DNA from: Fusobacterium ulcerans ATCC 49185 | GTDB lineage: Bacteria > Fusobacteriota > Fusobacteriia > Fusobacteriales > Fusobacteriaceae | Length of the DNA stretch: 64,000 nt | Direction of reading: 5' to 3' | Assembly: GCF_900683735.1 (NCBI RefSeq) | Contig: NZ_LR215979.1 | Span: 3,410,001 to 3,474,000, forward strand | In this document: positions 8,036 through 18,006 of the stretch, piece after piece | Numbering within the stretch: position 1 is the first letter of the stretch | How the letters are laid out: each line of letters begins with the position of its first letter | Notes under the pieces: model-generated | Database searches by the model: none | Told to the model about the DNA's origin: nothing | Seen by the model: only the letters and a program-made list of their open reading frames with translations | Made by a program: the position numbers and the translations under genes

Positions 8036-8174
8036 TTGATAATATTGGATGTGTGGGGTATAATCTAATTAATTGTTCAAGGTTACTGATTGTTTAAAAA
8101 TTGTAGAGCCTTCTCTATAGTTTTCATATCTTCAACGCTGAACGAGAATTTTTTGATTTTTTGGAGGTTATAAA
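8036..8174 (+). promoter_or_regulatory. Promoter and long 5' leader of the cold-shock gene
   Basis: TTGATA (8036-8041), a 17-bp spacer and TATAAT (8059-8064) give a start near 8071. This leaves an untranslated leader of about 100 bases before the TTGGAGG ribosome binding site. Cold-shock mRNAs often carry such leaders as temperature-responsive structures; this role is inferred from position and length only. Confidence 0.55.
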
Positions 8175-8375
8175 ATGCTAAAAGGTACAGTTAAATGGTT
8201 TAACAAAGAAAAAGGATTTGGATTTTTAACAAGTGAAGATGGAGCAGATTACTTTGTACACTTCACTGGAATCGTTGGAGAAGGATTCAGAACTTTAGAA
8301 GAAGGTCAAGAAGTAACTTTTGAAGTATCAGAAGGAAAGAAAGGACCTATGGCAGTAGAAGTTTCTGCTAAATAG
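8175..8375 (+). CDS. Cold-shock protein, CspA family
   Basis: A 66-residue single OB-fold RNA/DNA chaperone. [18 protein letters not shown] contains the RNP1 motif (KGFGFL) and YFVHF is RNP2. The length is that of a standalone bacterial CSP. It is monocistronic, with its own promoter, a roughly 100-base leader and a terminator 21 bases downstream. Such proteins melt RNA secondary structure in the cytoplasm; which paralogue it is cannot be told from one copy. Confidence 0.95.
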   Translation: MLKGTVKWFNKEKGFGFLTSEDGADYFVHFTGIVGEGFRTLEEGQEVTFEVSEGKKGPMAVEVSAK

Positions 8376-8395
8376 GTTATATCAATATTGATCTG

Positions 8396-8430
8396 AAAAA
8401 AAGAGGTCTTTTAAAAAGGCCTCTTTTTCT
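8396..8430. terminator. Intrinsic terminator after the cold-shock gene
   Basis: A long stem around GAGGTCTTTT/AAAAGGCCTC flanked by A and T runs, ending CTTTTTCT. The symmetric A/T flanks allow it to work for the convergent minus-strand gene as well. Confidence 0.8.
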
Positions 8431-8464
8431 TGGTTAAACAATATGTATATAGATAATAATAAAA

Positions 8465-9337
8465 CTAGAATATATCATTATATTCTGCAAGAATCTCTCT
8501 TGCTGTTACAGCTATATGGAGTTTATTTCCATTTTCTGCTGTATAGGCAAGGGATTTTTTCATATTTTCCATATCTCCAAGTTCTTCATACCATACTGCT
8601 TGATAGTATCTGCAATATGATCTTATATATTTGTTATCAGTTCTATTAAATTTTCTTTCATATAATTCAATAGCTTCTTGATATTTTTTATCTTTTAATC
8701 TTAAAAGAGTAGTGAGTTCATCCAGCATAGTATTTACTTCATCTATATTTTTTACTGGGAAATATTCAGGCTGTTTTTTTTCTGGAAGATACATCATTAT
8801 ATTTTTTCCATTTTTGCTAACAGGAGAATTTTTAAGAAGCACAGTATAATTTTGAAGTTTGTTGATAAAAACTTCTGCTGTATTCCAATGCTCTTCACTT
8901 ATATAGAATGTGGCCATATTATATAAGTAGACAATTTTTAGGTAATGGTTTTTTTCTATTTCATTTTCAGGTATTTCTCTTGCTGTTTCCACTGCTTTAT
9001 TCACATTTCCCTGTGCAAAGTATCCAACAGCCATATTAAGAACAACAAATGAATATTCATTTGTATTTTTTAAAAAAGGCTTCATTAACAGAGCAGCAGA
9101 CTTTTCTAAAAATAGATGAGGGTCACACTGTTCATTTAATATAGGAAGCATATTTTTTATGATATTAGCTGTATATACAGGTCTCCATAATTTTATTAAA
9201 AGTAAAAATGATGTCAAGATTACTATTATATATATGAGAGTTTCCAAAGGAATTTTGAAAACACTATAAGCAATAATTGCTGATAAAACTCCAAGTATAC
9301 TTGGGAAGATTTTAAAAATAACTTTATCTTTTTTCAT
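8465..9337 (-). CDS. Membrane-anchored TPR-like protein of unknown function
   Basis: A 290-residue protein with two N-terminal membrane helices (about residues 9-25 and 30-48), followed by a helical region with degenerate TPR-like repeats (NMAVGYFAQGNVNKAVETAREIPENE; YNMATFYISEEHWNTAEVFINKL; YYQAVWYEELGDMENMKKSLAYTAENG). It probably presents a helical scaffold on the cytoplasmic face. Its ATG overlaps the stop of the nicotinamidase gene (ATGA), so the two are translationally coupled. No specific function is recognised. Confidence 0.6.
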   Translation of the reverse strand: MKKDKVIFKIFPSILGVLSAIIAYSVFKIPLETLIYIIVILTSFLLLIKLWRPVYTANIIKNMLPILNEQCDPHLFLEKSAALLMKPFLKNTNEYSFVVLNMAVGYFAQGNVNKAVETAREIPENEIEKNHYLKIVYLYNMATFYISEEHWNTAEVFINKLQNYTVLLKNSPVSKNGKNIMMYLPEKKQPEYFPVKNIDEVNTMLDELTTLLRLKDKKYQEAIELYERKFNRTDNKYIRSYCRYYQAVWYEELGDMENMKKSLAYTAENGNKLHIAVTAREILAEYNDIF

Positions 9338-9948
9338 ATATCTTTACTGTTAATTATAACAGCACCTCTGTCTTTCATTTCATTTACAGCTTTTTCAGAG
9401 TCATCAGGATATATATTTACTCCTCTGCATCCATCTTCTATTAAATATACTTTATATCCTAGTTCAAGAGCATCTAATACTGTAAATTTTACGCAGTAAT
9501 CAGTAGCAAGTCCCATTATATATAGAGTATCTATATTGTTTTTCTTTAAAAGTTCATCAAGAGATGTCTTATATTTTTTACCATTGTCAAAAAAGGCACT
9601 ATATGAATCAACTTCAGGATTTTCCCCCTTATATATTATGTTTTCTATTGGATGAAGTTCAGCATGAAATTTAGAACCATTTTCATTTTGAACACAATGA
9701 ACAGGCCACCATACTTGAGGAAGTCCATTTAATTCTCCAACTTCACCTATTTTTCCATTTGAATTTACAGCAAAACTTTTGTGAGAAGAAGGGTGCCAAT
9801 CTTTTGTTCCAATTATCATATCTCTACTTTCTTTGAAAGAGTCAATAAGTTTATTTGCAACAGGAACTACCATATCTCCATTTTTTACTTCCAAGGCCCC
9901 ATTTTTACAAAAATCTTTTTGTATATCTACTAAAATTAAAGCTTTCAT
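9334..9948 (-). CDS. pncA: Nicotinamidase (isochorismatase-like hydrolase)
   Basis: Hydrolyses nicotinamide to nicotinate for NAD salvage. The catalytic Asp is at residue 8 (LILVDIQKDF), the Lys in IYKGENPEVDSYSAF and the nucleophile Cys in GLATDYCVKFT. The metal-binding residues are in DWHPSSHKSF, with HCVQ also conserved. The start is the ATG at 9948, with GGGGTGAGA just before it; an ATG 15 bases upstream precedes that site. About 204 residues is normal for the family. The last bases overlap the following TPR-like gene. Confidence 0.93.
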   Translation of the reverse strand: MKALILVDIQKDFCKNGALEVKNGDMVVPVANKLIDSFKESRDMIIGTKDWHPSSHKSFAVNSNGKIGEVGELNGLPQVWWPVHCVQNENGSKFHAELHPIENIIYKGENPEVDSYSAFFDNGKKYKTSLDELLKKNNIDTLYIMGLATDYCVKFTVLDALELGYKVYLIEDGCRGVNIYPDDSEKAVNEMKDRGAVIINSKDI

Positions 9949-10064
9949 CGTCTCACCCCACATGATATCCTTTTGTATATTATATTATAAAGAAGAAGAT
10001 AAATAAACATAAAAATATTTTAATAGAAAAAAGGTTATTTCATCTCTTAATCGCCTTGAAAATA

Positions 10065-10201
10065 TTGACATTTATTAAGAAGTGTGCTAGAATAAACTGT
10101 TGTTTAAATACACACACCAGTTATTTCTAGGCAGGGTGTCTTTCGAGATGGCTTAGTTTTAAGGCTGGTGGAAGAAAAAAACCAAAATTTAGGAGGAAAA
10201 A
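10065..10201 (+). promoter_or_regulatory. rpsB promoter and structured leader
   Basis: TTGACA (10065-10070), 17 bp and TAGAAT (10088-10093) form a strong promoter. About 100 bases of leader follow before rpsB. An outer pairing CACCAG/CTGGTG encloses most of the leader just ahead of AGGAGGAAA. This suggests a ribosomal-protein autoregulatory element (S2-responsive leaders are known in other bacteria), but no consensus was matched. The rest of the gap, 9949-10064, shows nothing recognisable. Confidence 0.5.
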
Positions 10202-10945
10202 ATGGCAGTAATAACAATGAAACAATTATTAGAAGCTGGAGTTCACTTTGGACACCAAGCAAAAAGATGGAATCCAAAGATGGCTAAATACATCTTTACT
10301 GAAAGAAACGGAATCCATGTAATCGATTTACACAAATCTTTAAAGAAAATTGAGGAAGCTTACGCAGTTATCAGAGAAATCGCTGAAAATGGTGGAAAAG
10401 TTCTATTCGTAGGAACTAAAAAACAAGCTCAAGAAGCTGTAAAAGAACAAGCTGAAAGATCTGGAATGTACTATGTAAACAACAGATGGCTTGGAGGAAT
10501 GTTAACTAACTTCTCTACTATCAAAACAAGAATAGAAAGATTAAAAGAATTAGAAAAAATGGAAGCAGATGGAACTTTAGATACTGCTTATACTAAAAAA
10601 GAAGCAGCTAACTTCAGAAAAGAATTAGTTAAACTTTCTAAAAACCTTTCTGGAATCAAAGATATGAAAGATGTTCCACAAGCTATATTTATCGTAGATT
10701 GTAAAAAAGAAACTTTAGCAATCGTTGAAGCAGCTAACTTAGGAATCCCTGTATTCGCTATGATCGATACAAACGTAGATCCTGATTTAGTAACTTATCC
10801 AATTCCAGCTAACGATGACGCTATAAGATCAGTAAAACTTATTTCTTCAGTTATTGCTAATGCAATTATTGAAGGAAACCAAGGTAAAGAAGTTAAAGAA
10901 GTAGCTTCTGAAGAAATCAATGTAGAAGAAGGATCAGCTGAGTAA
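10202..10945 (+). CDS. rpsB: Ribosomal protein S2 (uS2)
   Basis: A 247-residue 30S protein that helps recruit S1. It shows the family's [34 protein letters not shown] and [20 protein letters not shown]. It leads the operon rpsB-tsf, and probably pyrH-frr, behind a strong promoter and structured leader. The last residues are acidic (VEEGSAE), a common S2 tail. Confidence 0.97.
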   Translation: MAVITMKQLLEAGVHFGHQAKRWNPKMAKYIFTERNGIHVIDLHKSLKKIEEAYAVIREIAENGGKVLFVGTKKQAQEAVKEQAERSGMYYVNNRWLGGMLTNFSTIKTRIERLKELEKMEADGTLDTAYTKKEAANFRKELVKLSKNLSGIKDMKDVPQAIFIVDCKKETLAIVEAANLGIPVFAMIDTNVDPDLVTYPIPANDDAIRSVKLISSVIANAIIEGNQGKEVKEVASEEINVEEGSAE

Positions 10946-11009
10946 TTACAATCAACTGAGATACAATTATAGAAGATTTAATAAAAACTATTTTTATTAG
11001 GAGGAAGAC

Positions 11010-11903
11010 ATGGCAGAAATAACAGCTAGCTTAGTTAAGGAACTAAGAGAGAGAACTGGTGCTGGAATGATGGATTGTAAGAAAGCACTTATGGAAATGA
11101 ATGGGGATATGGATAAAGCCATAGACTATTTAAGAGAAAAAGGAATTGCAAAAGCAGTTAAAAAAGCAGGAAGAATTGCAGCAGAAGGATTAGTATTTGA
11201 TGGTGTATCAGCTGACCATAAAATGGCAGTATTAATTGAATTCAACTCTGAAACTGACTTTGTTGCTAAAAACGTAGAATTCAAAGAATTTGGTAAAAAA
11301 TTAGCTCAAATAGCTATAGATAATAAAGCAACTACTGTAGATGCTTTAAATGCTGCTGAATTTGCACCAGGAAAAACTGTTGCTGTAGCAGTAACTGATT
11401 TAATTGCTAAAATTGGAGAAAATATGAACATCAGAAGAATCCATGAAACTATTGCTAAAGATGGATTTGTTGCAACATATAGCCACCTAGGAGGAAAACT
11501 AGGAGTTATTGTTGAAATGACTGGTGAACCTACTGAAGAAAATCTAAATAAAGCTAAAGATATAGCTATGCATGCAGCAGCTATGGATCCAAAATATTTA
11601 GATTCATCTGAAGTTACAACTACAGATTTAGAGCATGAAAAAGAAATTGCTAGAAAGCAATTGGAAGCTGAAGGAAAACCAGCTCAAATCATAGAAAAAA
11701 TATTAATTGGAAAAATGAATAAATTCTATGAAGAAAACTGTTTAGTAGATCAAATCTATGTAAGAGCAGAAAATAAAGAAACTGTTGCTAAATTTGCAGC
11801 ACCTCTTAAAGTTGTATCTTTTGCTAGATATAAAGTTGGAGATGGAATCGAGAAAAAAGAAGAAGATTTCGCAGCAGAAGTTGCAGCTCAAATCAAAGGA
11901 TAA
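11010..11903 (+). CDS. tsf: Elongation factor Ts
   Basis: A 297-residue nucleotide-exchange factor for EF-Tu. The N-terminal UBA-like domain ([19 protein letters not shown]) and the catalytic core with TDFVAKN are present, along with the second subdomain ending in [16 protein letters not shown]. It starts behind TTAGGAGGAAG. A hairpin terminator 17 bases downstream separates it from pyrH, so readthrough would set pyrH-frr levels. Confidence 0.97.
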   Translation: MAEITASLVKELRERTGAGMMDCKKALMEMNGDMDKAIDYLREKGIAKAVKKAGRIAAEGLVFDGVSADHKMAVLIEFNSETDFVAKNVEFKEFGKKLAQIAIDNKATTVDALNAAEFAPGKTVAVAVTDLIAKIGENMNIRRIHETIAKDGFVATYSHLGGKLGVIVEMTGEPTEENLNKAKDIAMHAAAMDPKYLDSSEVTTTDLEHEKEIARKQLEAEGKPAQIIEKILIGKMNKFYEENCLVDQIYVRAENKETVAKFAAPLKVVSFARYKVGDGIEKKEEDFAAEVAAQIKG

Positions 11904-11920
11904 TATCAACAAAAGCATAA

Positions 11921-11947
11921 GGGGATGCATCAGCATCCCCATTTTTT
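11921..11947 (+). terminator. Terminator or attenuator between tsf and pyrH
   Basis: A GC-rich 8-bp stem (GGGGATGC paired with GCATCCCC) with loop ATCA, followed by ATTTTTTT. It is only 28 bases ahead of pyrH, so partial readthrough is likely. Confidence 0.85.
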
Positions 11948-11960
11948 TAAAAAATCATAA

Positions 11961-12695
<735 letters not shown>

Positions 12696-12712
12696 ATCAG
12701 GAGGGAAAAGAT

Positions 12713-13279
12713 ATGACAGGACAAGATGTAGTTAAATCATGTAATGAAAAAATGGGAAAAGCAATAGAAGCAACAAAACATAAATTTACTTCAATCAGGG
12801 CTGGAAGAGCTAGTGTTTCTATGCTTGATAGTGTAAAAGTAGAACAATATGGATCTGAAATGCCTTTAAATCAAGTGGGATCAGTTTCTGCTCCAGAAGC
12901 TAGATTATTAGTTATTGATCCATGGGATAAAACTCTTATCTCTAAAATAGAAAAAGCTATTATGGCTGCAAATCTAGGACTTACACCAAACAATGATGGA
13001 AAAGTTATCAGACTTGTAATGCCTGAACTTACTGCTGAAAGAAGAAAAGAATATGTTAAAATGGCTAAAACAGAAGCTGAAAATGGAAAAGTAGCAGTAA
13101 GAAACATCAGAAAAGATGGAAATAATGATCTTAAAAAACTTACTAAAGATAAAGAAAATCCAATTTCTGAAGATGAAGTAAAAACTTTAGAGGCTGAAAT
13201 TCAAAAATTGACAGATGCTCATATCAAAGCAATAGATGAGCTTTTTGCTAAAAAAGAAAAAGAAATTACAACTGTTTAA
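12713..13279 (+). CDS. frr: Ribosome recycling factor
   Basis: Splits post-termination ribosomes with EF-G. The 188-residue product has the three-helix-bundle signatures FTSIRAGRASVSMLD and RLVMPELTAERRKEYVKMAK, and the C-terminal helix of domain I. It starts behind AGGAGGG, 17 bases after pyrH, and ends at a terminator 24 bases downstream. Confidence 0.97.
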   Translation: MTGQDVVKSCNEKMGKAIEATKHKFTSIRAGRASVSMLDSVKVEQYGSEMPLNQVGSVSAPEARLLVIDPWDKTLISKIEKAIMAANLGLTPNNDGKVIRLVMPELTAERRKEYVKMAKTEAENGKVAVRNIRKDGNNDLKKLTKDKENPISEDEVKTLEAEIQKLTDAHIKAIDELFAKKEKEITTV

Positions 13280-13303
13280 TAAAACAAATAATTTTGAAAA
13301 TTG

Positions 13304-13335
13304 AAGAATGAGGGGGCTTTCCTTCATTCTTTTTT
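13304..13335 (+). terminator. Intrinsic terminator after frr
   Basis: An 11-bp stem with one G-U pair (starting AAGAATGA, paired with TCATTCTT) followed by a T run. Confidence 0.8.
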
Positions 13336-13402
13336 ATATTATATAGAAAAATTTCAATAAATATGGTAAAATTTACTGAATATATCAATGAGGTGATAGA
13401 TA

Positions 13403-14095
13403 GTGGAGTCAAGAATTCCAAGTCATATAGCAATAATCATGGATGGAAATGGTAGATGGGCTGAAAGAAGAGGATTGCCAAGAACATTGGGACATAAAGA
13501 AGGAGCTGTTGCTTTAAGGAAAATAATAACCTATGCAGGAGAAATTGGGATTAAGTACCTTACTGTGTATGCTTTCTCAACTGAAAACTGGAGGAGAAGC
13601 AAAGATGAAGTTGATGCCTTGATGTTTCTCTTTAAAACATATTTAAAAAATGAAGAAAAAAATATAATGAAGAATAATGTAAGATTTTTGGTATCAGGAA
13701 GGAAAGATGGGGTGAGTCTTCCACTCTTGAAAGCTATAAAGAATCTTGAAGATAAAAGTAAGGATAATACAGGTCTCACATTAAATATAGCATTTAACTA
13801 TGGAGGTAGAGCTGAAATAATAGATGCTGTAAATTCCATCTTAAAATTAAAGAAAGATCATATAGATGAAGAAAATTTTTCTAAATATTTATATAGTGAT
13901 ATGCCTGATCCTGAACTATTAATAAGAACAAGTGGGGAGTTGAGAATATCAAATTTCCTACTGTGGCAGATAGCTTATTCAGAAATATATATTACTGAGG
14001 CTTTATGGCCAGACTTTGATGAAAAAGAGCTGGATAAAGCTATAGAAAGTTATAATGGAAGAGACAGAAGATTTGGAGGAGTAAAAAATGCTTAG
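13403..14095 (+). CDS. uppS: Undecaprenyl diphosphate synthase
   Basis: Adds isopentenyl units in cis to make C55 diphosphate, the lipid carrier for peptidoglycan and other wall glycans. The 230-residue product shows IAIIMDGNGRWAERRGLPR with the catalytic Asp, TVYAFSTENWRR, and the C-terminal LLIRTSGELRISNFLLWQ. It begins at GTG (13403) after GAGGTGATA. Its end overlaps cdsA by 8 bases, indicating translational coupling in the usual uppS-cdsA-dxr-rseP group. Confidence 0.96.
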   Translation: MESRIPSHIAIIMDGNGRWAERRGLPRTLGHKEGAVALRKIITYAGEIGIKYLTVYAFSTENWRRSKDEVDALMFLFKTYLKNEEKNIMKNNVRFLVSGRKDGVSLPLLKAIKNLEDKSKDNTGLTLNIAFNYGGRAEIIDAVNSILKLKKDHIDEENFSKYLYSDMPDPELLIRTSGELRISNFLLWQIAYSEIYITEALWPDFDEKELDKAIESYNGRDRRFGGVKNA

Positions 14096-14912
14096 TAGAA
14101 TAATGGTAGCCATAGTGGGTATACCACTGCTTATCTACATATTATACCATGGAGGATTTCCCTTACTTCTCTTTGTAAATGTAATTGTAGGTATTGGGGC
14201 TTATGAGTTTTATAATATGGCAGAAATGGGAGGAAAAAAACCTCACAAAGCAGCAGGGATAATTGGGGCTTTACTTATTCCTAATGTATTATTTTTTAAT
14301 GAATTAGGAACTTTATCAATAGATATAGCTGGAGTATTAGCTTTTTTTGTTATATTCCTCATAGGGTATAGAGTATTAGAAAATAAAGTGGAAAATGCAA
14401 GTGTTGATATAGGAGAAACTATATTAGGGGCATTATATATTTCAGTGCTTTTTTCCCATGTGATACTGATAAGTTTTCTTCCAAATGGAGGAAAATGGCT
14501 TTTAACAGCTCAAATAATGGTTTGGGTATGTGATAGTTTTGCATATTTTACAGGAATGGCTATAGGAAGAAAAATATTTAATAGAGGTTTCAGCAGTATA
14601 AGCCCAAAAAAATCTATTGAAGGATCAATAGGGGGAACAGTATTTACAATAATTTCTTTATATTTTCTTGAAAAATATTTCCATCTTCTTGATAATGGAG
14701 AACTTGGAATGACTAATATAATAATAATAGGAATATTTATCAGTATAATAGCTCAACTTGGTGATTTGGGTGAATCTATGTTCAAAAGGGAATTCAAGGT
14801 AAAGGATTCAGGGACTCTCCTTAAAGGACATGGAGGGATATTAGACAGATTTGACAGTATGCTTTTTGTTGCACCTACTGTTTATTATCTCTTGAAATTT
14901 ATAGTATTGTAA
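14088..14912 (+). CDS. cdsA: Phosphatidate cytidylyltransferase
   Basis: Makes CDP-diacylglycerol from phosphatidate and CTP in the inner membrane, the branch point of phospholipid synthesis. The 274-residue product has about eight hydrophobic segments. The C-terminal CDS signature is clear (GDLGESMFKREFKVKDS, then GHGGILDRFDS). It overlaps uppS by 8 bases. A hairpin with a T run lies 9 bases after the stop, before dxr. Confidence 0.95.
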   Translation: MLSRIMVAIVGIPLLIYILYHGGFPLLLFVNVIVGIGAYEFYNMAEMGGKKPHKAAGIIGALLIPNVLFFNELGTLSIDIAGVLAFFVIFLIGYRVLENKVENASVDIGETILGALYISVLFSHVILISFLPNGGKWLLTAQIMVWVCDSFAYFTGMAIGRKIFNRGFSSISPKKSIEGSIGGTVFTIISLYFLEKYFHLLDNGELGMTNIIIIGIFISIIAQLGDLGESMFKREFKVKDSGTLLKGHGGILDRFDSMLFVAPTVYYLLKFIVL

Positions 14913-14921
14913 TATAATATC

Positions 14922-14959
14922 ATTGGGTGAAAGGATATTTCTATTCGCCCAATTTTTTT
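14922..14959 (+). terminator. Terminator or attenuator between cdsA and dxr
   Basis: A 10-bp stem with G-U pairing (ATTGGGTGAA paired with TTCGCCCAAT) and a 12-base loop, followed by seven T. The dxr ribosome binding site lies immediately after, so dxr either has low readthrough or an unrecognised start. Confidence 0.75.
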
Positions 14960-14978
14960 CATAGGAGGAATTTAAAAA

Positions 14979-16130
14979 GTGAAAAGAATAGTTGTGTTAG
15001 GGTCTACTGGGAGTATAGGGACTAATGCTTTAGAAGTAATAAGAAATGCAAATGATAAGTTTAAAGTAACAGCTCTGAGTGGTCATAGAAATTACAAGCT
15101 TCTTTTGGAGCAAATAAGAGAATTTACACCTGAGTGTGTAGCTGTAGGAACAGAAGAAGGATATAAAGAAATTAAAGCTGAGTTCCCTAATATAAAAATA
15201 TTTTTAGGAGATGAAGGATTAAAAGAACTTGCTATGTTGAAAGACTATGATATACTTCTTACTGCTGTCAGTGGAGCTGTAGGGATAGAAGCAACTATTG
15301 AGGGAATAAAGAATAGCAAAAGAATAGCCCTTGCTAATAAAGAAACTATGGTAGCTGCTGGATCATATATAAATCGCCTTTTGGCAGAATATCCAAAATC
15401 GGAAATAATACCTGTAGATAGTGAACATTCAGCTATATTTCAATCTTTATTAGGTGGAAAGAAAAAAGAGGTTGAAAAGATAATAATAACTGCCAGTGGG
15501 GGAACTTTCAGAGGAAAGAAAAAAGAGGAACTGGAAAATGTAAAAGTGGAAGATGCTCTAAAGCATCCCAATTGGTCTATGGGAAAAAAAATAACTATAG
15601 ATTCATCTTCACTTGTAAATAAAGGACTTGAAGTAATAGAAGCTCATGAACTTTTTGGAGTGGATTATGATCATATAGATGTTTTAGTACATCCTCAAAG
15701 TGTGATACACTCAATGGTACAGTTTAAGGATAAAGCAGTAATAGCTCAACTTGGAGCACCAGATATGAAGCTACCTATTCAATATGCCTTTACATACCCA
15801 AAGAGAGAGGCAAATCCTGTATTTGAAACTCTTGATTTTATGAAAATGTCTACTCTTACTTTTGAAAAGGTGGACAATGAAACTTTCAGAGGGGTAGAGC
15901 TTGCCTATAGAGCTGGAAGAACTGGAAAGTCCATGCCAGCTGTATTCAATGCAGCAAATGAAGTAGCTGTAGAATTATTCATGAAGGGGAAAATCAGATT
16001 TCTTACTATATATGAGATAATAGAAGGAGCTATGAACAGACATGAACCAGTGGAAATCAACAGTATAGAAATAGTCAAAACTGTAGATAGAGAAACAAGA
16101 AACTGGGTATATACAAAGTATGAAAAATAA
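14979..16130 (+). CDS. dxr: 1-deoxy-D-xylulose-5-phosphate reductoisomerase
   Basis: Second step of the MEP isoprenoid pathway, making 2-C-methylerythritol 4-phosphate with NADPH. The 383-residue product has the NADPH loop [16 protein letters not shown] and [11 protein letters not shown]. The metal and substrate residues appear in [40 protein letters not shown] and EVIEAHELF. It starts at GTG (14979) behind TAGGAGGAA. Its product feeds the isoprenoid chain used by uppS two genes upstream. Confidence 0.96.
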   Translation: MKRIVVLGSTGSIGTNALEVIRNANDKFKVTALSGHRNYKLLLEQIREFTPECVAVGTEEGYKEIKAEFPNIKIFLGDEGLKELAMLKDYDILLTAVSGAVGIEATIEGIKNSKRIALANKETMVAAGSYINRLLAEYPKSEIIPVDSEHSAIFQSLLGGKKKEVEKIIITASGGTFRGKKKEELENVKVEDALKHPNWSMGKKITIDSSSLVNKGLEVIEAHELFGVDYDHIDVLVHPQSVIHSMVQFKDKAVIAQLGAPDMKLPIQYAFTYPKREANPVFETLDFMKMSTLTFEKVDNETFRGVELAYRAGRTGKSMPAVFNAANEVAVELFMKGKIRFLTIYEIIEGAMNRHEPVEINSIEIVKTVDRETRNWVYTKYEK

Positions 16131-16144
16131 GAAGGAGAATTAAA

Positions 16145-16816
16145 ATGGGAAAACTTATAGTTATTGAGGGAACAGATTCCAGTGGGAAAGAAACACAAAC
16201 AAAAAAACTGTTTGAAAGACTTCTGGCAGAAAAATATAATGTGAAAAAAATATCATTTCCAAACTATGACAGTCCTGCTTGTGAACCTGTAAAAATGTAT
16301 CTAGCAGGAAAATTTGGAGAAGATGCAATGAAAGTAAATCCTTATCCTATATCAATGATGTATGCTATAGATAGGTATGCTTCATATAAAATGGACTGGG
16401 AAAAATTCTATAAAGAAGAGGGAATAATAGTAACAGACAGATATGTTACTTCTAATATGGTACATCAGGCTTCTAAAATAATAGATGAAAATAAAAAGTC
16501 TATATATCTGGATTGGCTTGATGAATTGGAATATGACAAGATGGATATTCCAAGACCTGATCTTATTATATTTTTGAATATGCCTACAAAAATGGCTTTG
16601 AAACTTATGGAAGAAAGAAATAATAAAATAACTGGTGAACAAAAAAAAGATATTCATGAAAGAGATGCTGCGTATTTAGAGAAATCACATGCAAATGCCT
16701 GTAGTATAGCTGAGAAATATGATTGGAAAGAGATAAAATGTACAGATGGAGACAGACTGAAAACTATTGATGAAATTGGAGAAGAGGTATATAAATTAGT
16801 CAGAAATATCATTTGA
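16145..16816 (+). CDS. tmk: Thymidylate kinase family protein (dTMP kinase)
   Basis: Likely phosphorylates dTMP to dTDP. The 223-residue product has a P-loop at residues 8-15 (IEGTDSSGKETQT), PNYDSPACEPVKMYLAG, the DRY motif twice (AIDRYAS and VTDRYVTSNMVHQ) and a LID-like segment (EERNNKITGEQKKDIHE). The P-loop and LID differ somewhat from canonical Tmk, so another deoxynucleoside monophosphate specificity is possible. Its insertion between dxr and rseP is unusual compared with the standard envelope cluster. Confidence 0.85.
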   Translation: MGKLIVIEGTDSSGKETQTKKLFERLLAEKYNVKKISFPNYDSPACEPVKMYLAGKFGEDAMKVNPYPISMMYAIDRYASYKMDWEKFYKEEGIIVTDRYVTSNMVHQASKIIDENKKSIYLDWLDELEYDKMDIPRPDLIIFLNMPTKMALKLMEERNNKITGEQKKDIHERDAAYLEKSHANACSIAEKYDWKEIKCTDGDRLKTIDEIGEEVYKLVRNII

Positions 16817-16838
16817 TATCTGATAGATGGAGGAAATA

Positions 16839-17858
16839 ATGAACATACTAATAGCTATTCTGGTCTTGGGGATAATAATATTTATACATGAACTTGGACA
16901 TTTTCTTACAGCTAAATTTTTTAAAATGCCTGTAAGTGAATTTTCAATTGGAATGGGACCACAGGTATACTCATATGAAACAATGAAAACAACATATTCT
17001 TTTAGAGCTATTCCTCTTGGAGGATTTGTAAATATAGAGGGAATGGAAGTAGGGAGTGAAGTTGAAGATGGTTTTAACAGCAAACCACCTTTAGCGAGAT
17101 TTGTAGTACTTTTTGCTGGAGTATTTATGAACTTTCTTCTTGCTTTTATACTTATTTTTACTATGATTTATTCAAATGGAAAATATATTCAGAACAAAGA
17201 AGCTGTAATAGGAAGCGTACTTCCAGAAAGCAAAGGAAGTAAGGTTATCTTTCCAAAGGACAAAATATTAAAGATAGATGGAATAGATATAAAAGAATGG
17301 AATGATATAGGAAAGATACTTACAGAAAAAGACCCTAAAATTCCTATACAAGTAGAACTGGAAAGAGCAGGAAAAATAGAAAATGTAAATCTTGAACTTA
17401 CAGAAGAGCCAGAGAGTAAAAGATATATAGTGGGAATACTTCCAGAATACACTGTAGAAAAATATGGAGCAGGAGAAGCAGCAAAGATAAGTCTTTTAAG
17501 TTTTGAGAAAATATTTGCTGATACTTTAGGTGGACTTAAACTTATTGTAAGTGGTAAAGTGAAATCAGAGGAAATAAGTGGTCCTATTGGTATAATAAAA
17601 GTGGTAGGAGATGCTTCAAAAGAAGGTGTTGGGATTCTTGTATGGCTGACTGCACTTTTGTCAGTAAATGTAGGAATTTTAAACCTTATGCCCATACCAG
17701 CTTTGGATGGTGGAAGAATACTTTTTGTGATTTTAGAACTAATAGGAATAAAAGTAAATAAAAAGTTTGAAGAAAGACTGCACACTGCTGGAATGTTAAT
17801 TCTTTTTGCATTTATTTTTTACATAACAGCCAATGATATTTTTAATTTAACAAGATAG
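16839..17858 (+). CDS. rseP: RseP-family site-2 membrane metalloprotease
   Basis: A 339-residue intramembrane zinc protease (M50). The HExxH motif is HELGH in the first membrane helix (residues 17-21). A PDZ domain follows at about residues 125-185 (SKGSKVIFPKDKILKIDGIDIKEW, in part), then the NLMPIPALDGGRI motif that supplies the third zinc ligand. The last helix ends near the C-terminus. The start is the ATG at 16839 because the GGAGG at 16829-16833 overlaps an earlier in-frame ATG. No anti-sigma factor gene is nearby, so its substrate is unknown. Confidence 0.93.
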   Translation: MNILIAILVLGIIIFIHELGHFLTAKFFKMPVSEFSIGMGPQVYSYETMKTTYSFRAIPLGGFVNIEGMEVGSEVEDGFNSKPPLARFVVLFAGVFMNFLLAFILIFTMIYSNGKYIQNKEAVIGSVLPESKGSKVIFPKDKILKIDGIDIKEWNDIGKILTEKDPKIPIQVELERAGKIENVNLELTEEPESKRYIVGILPEYTVEKYGAGEAAKISLLSFEKIFADTLGGLKLIVSGKVKSEEISGPIGIIKVVGDASKEGVGILVWLTALLSVNVGILNLMPIPALDGGRILFVILELIGIKVNKKFEERLHTAGMLILFAFIFYITANDIFNLTR

Positions 17859-17908
17859 CTGTAATTCAGGGGTCTAACACAACATAACATAAATTATAAA
17901 AAATAGTC

Positions 17909-17937
17909 TTGAAAAAATACAGATTATCTATTATAAT
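17909..17937 (+). promoter_or_regulatory. Promoter of the sigma-54-type regulator gene
   Basis: TTGAAA (17909-17914), a 17-bp spacer and TATAAT (17932-17937), about 70 bases ahead of the start codon. Confidence 0.6.
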
Positions 17938-18006
17938 ACATTATAATAGAAAATGATAAATTGTGAATTATTTTTGAAAGATATATAAAAATAGGGAGGC
18001 CAAAAT

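Noticed and set aside
5010-8125. The 9-mer TGTAGAGCC occurs in both the rpsM leader (about 5013) and the cold-shock leader (about 8112)
   Set aside because: Flanking sequence and pairing partners differ, and one 9-base match in AT-rich leaders is compatible with chance.
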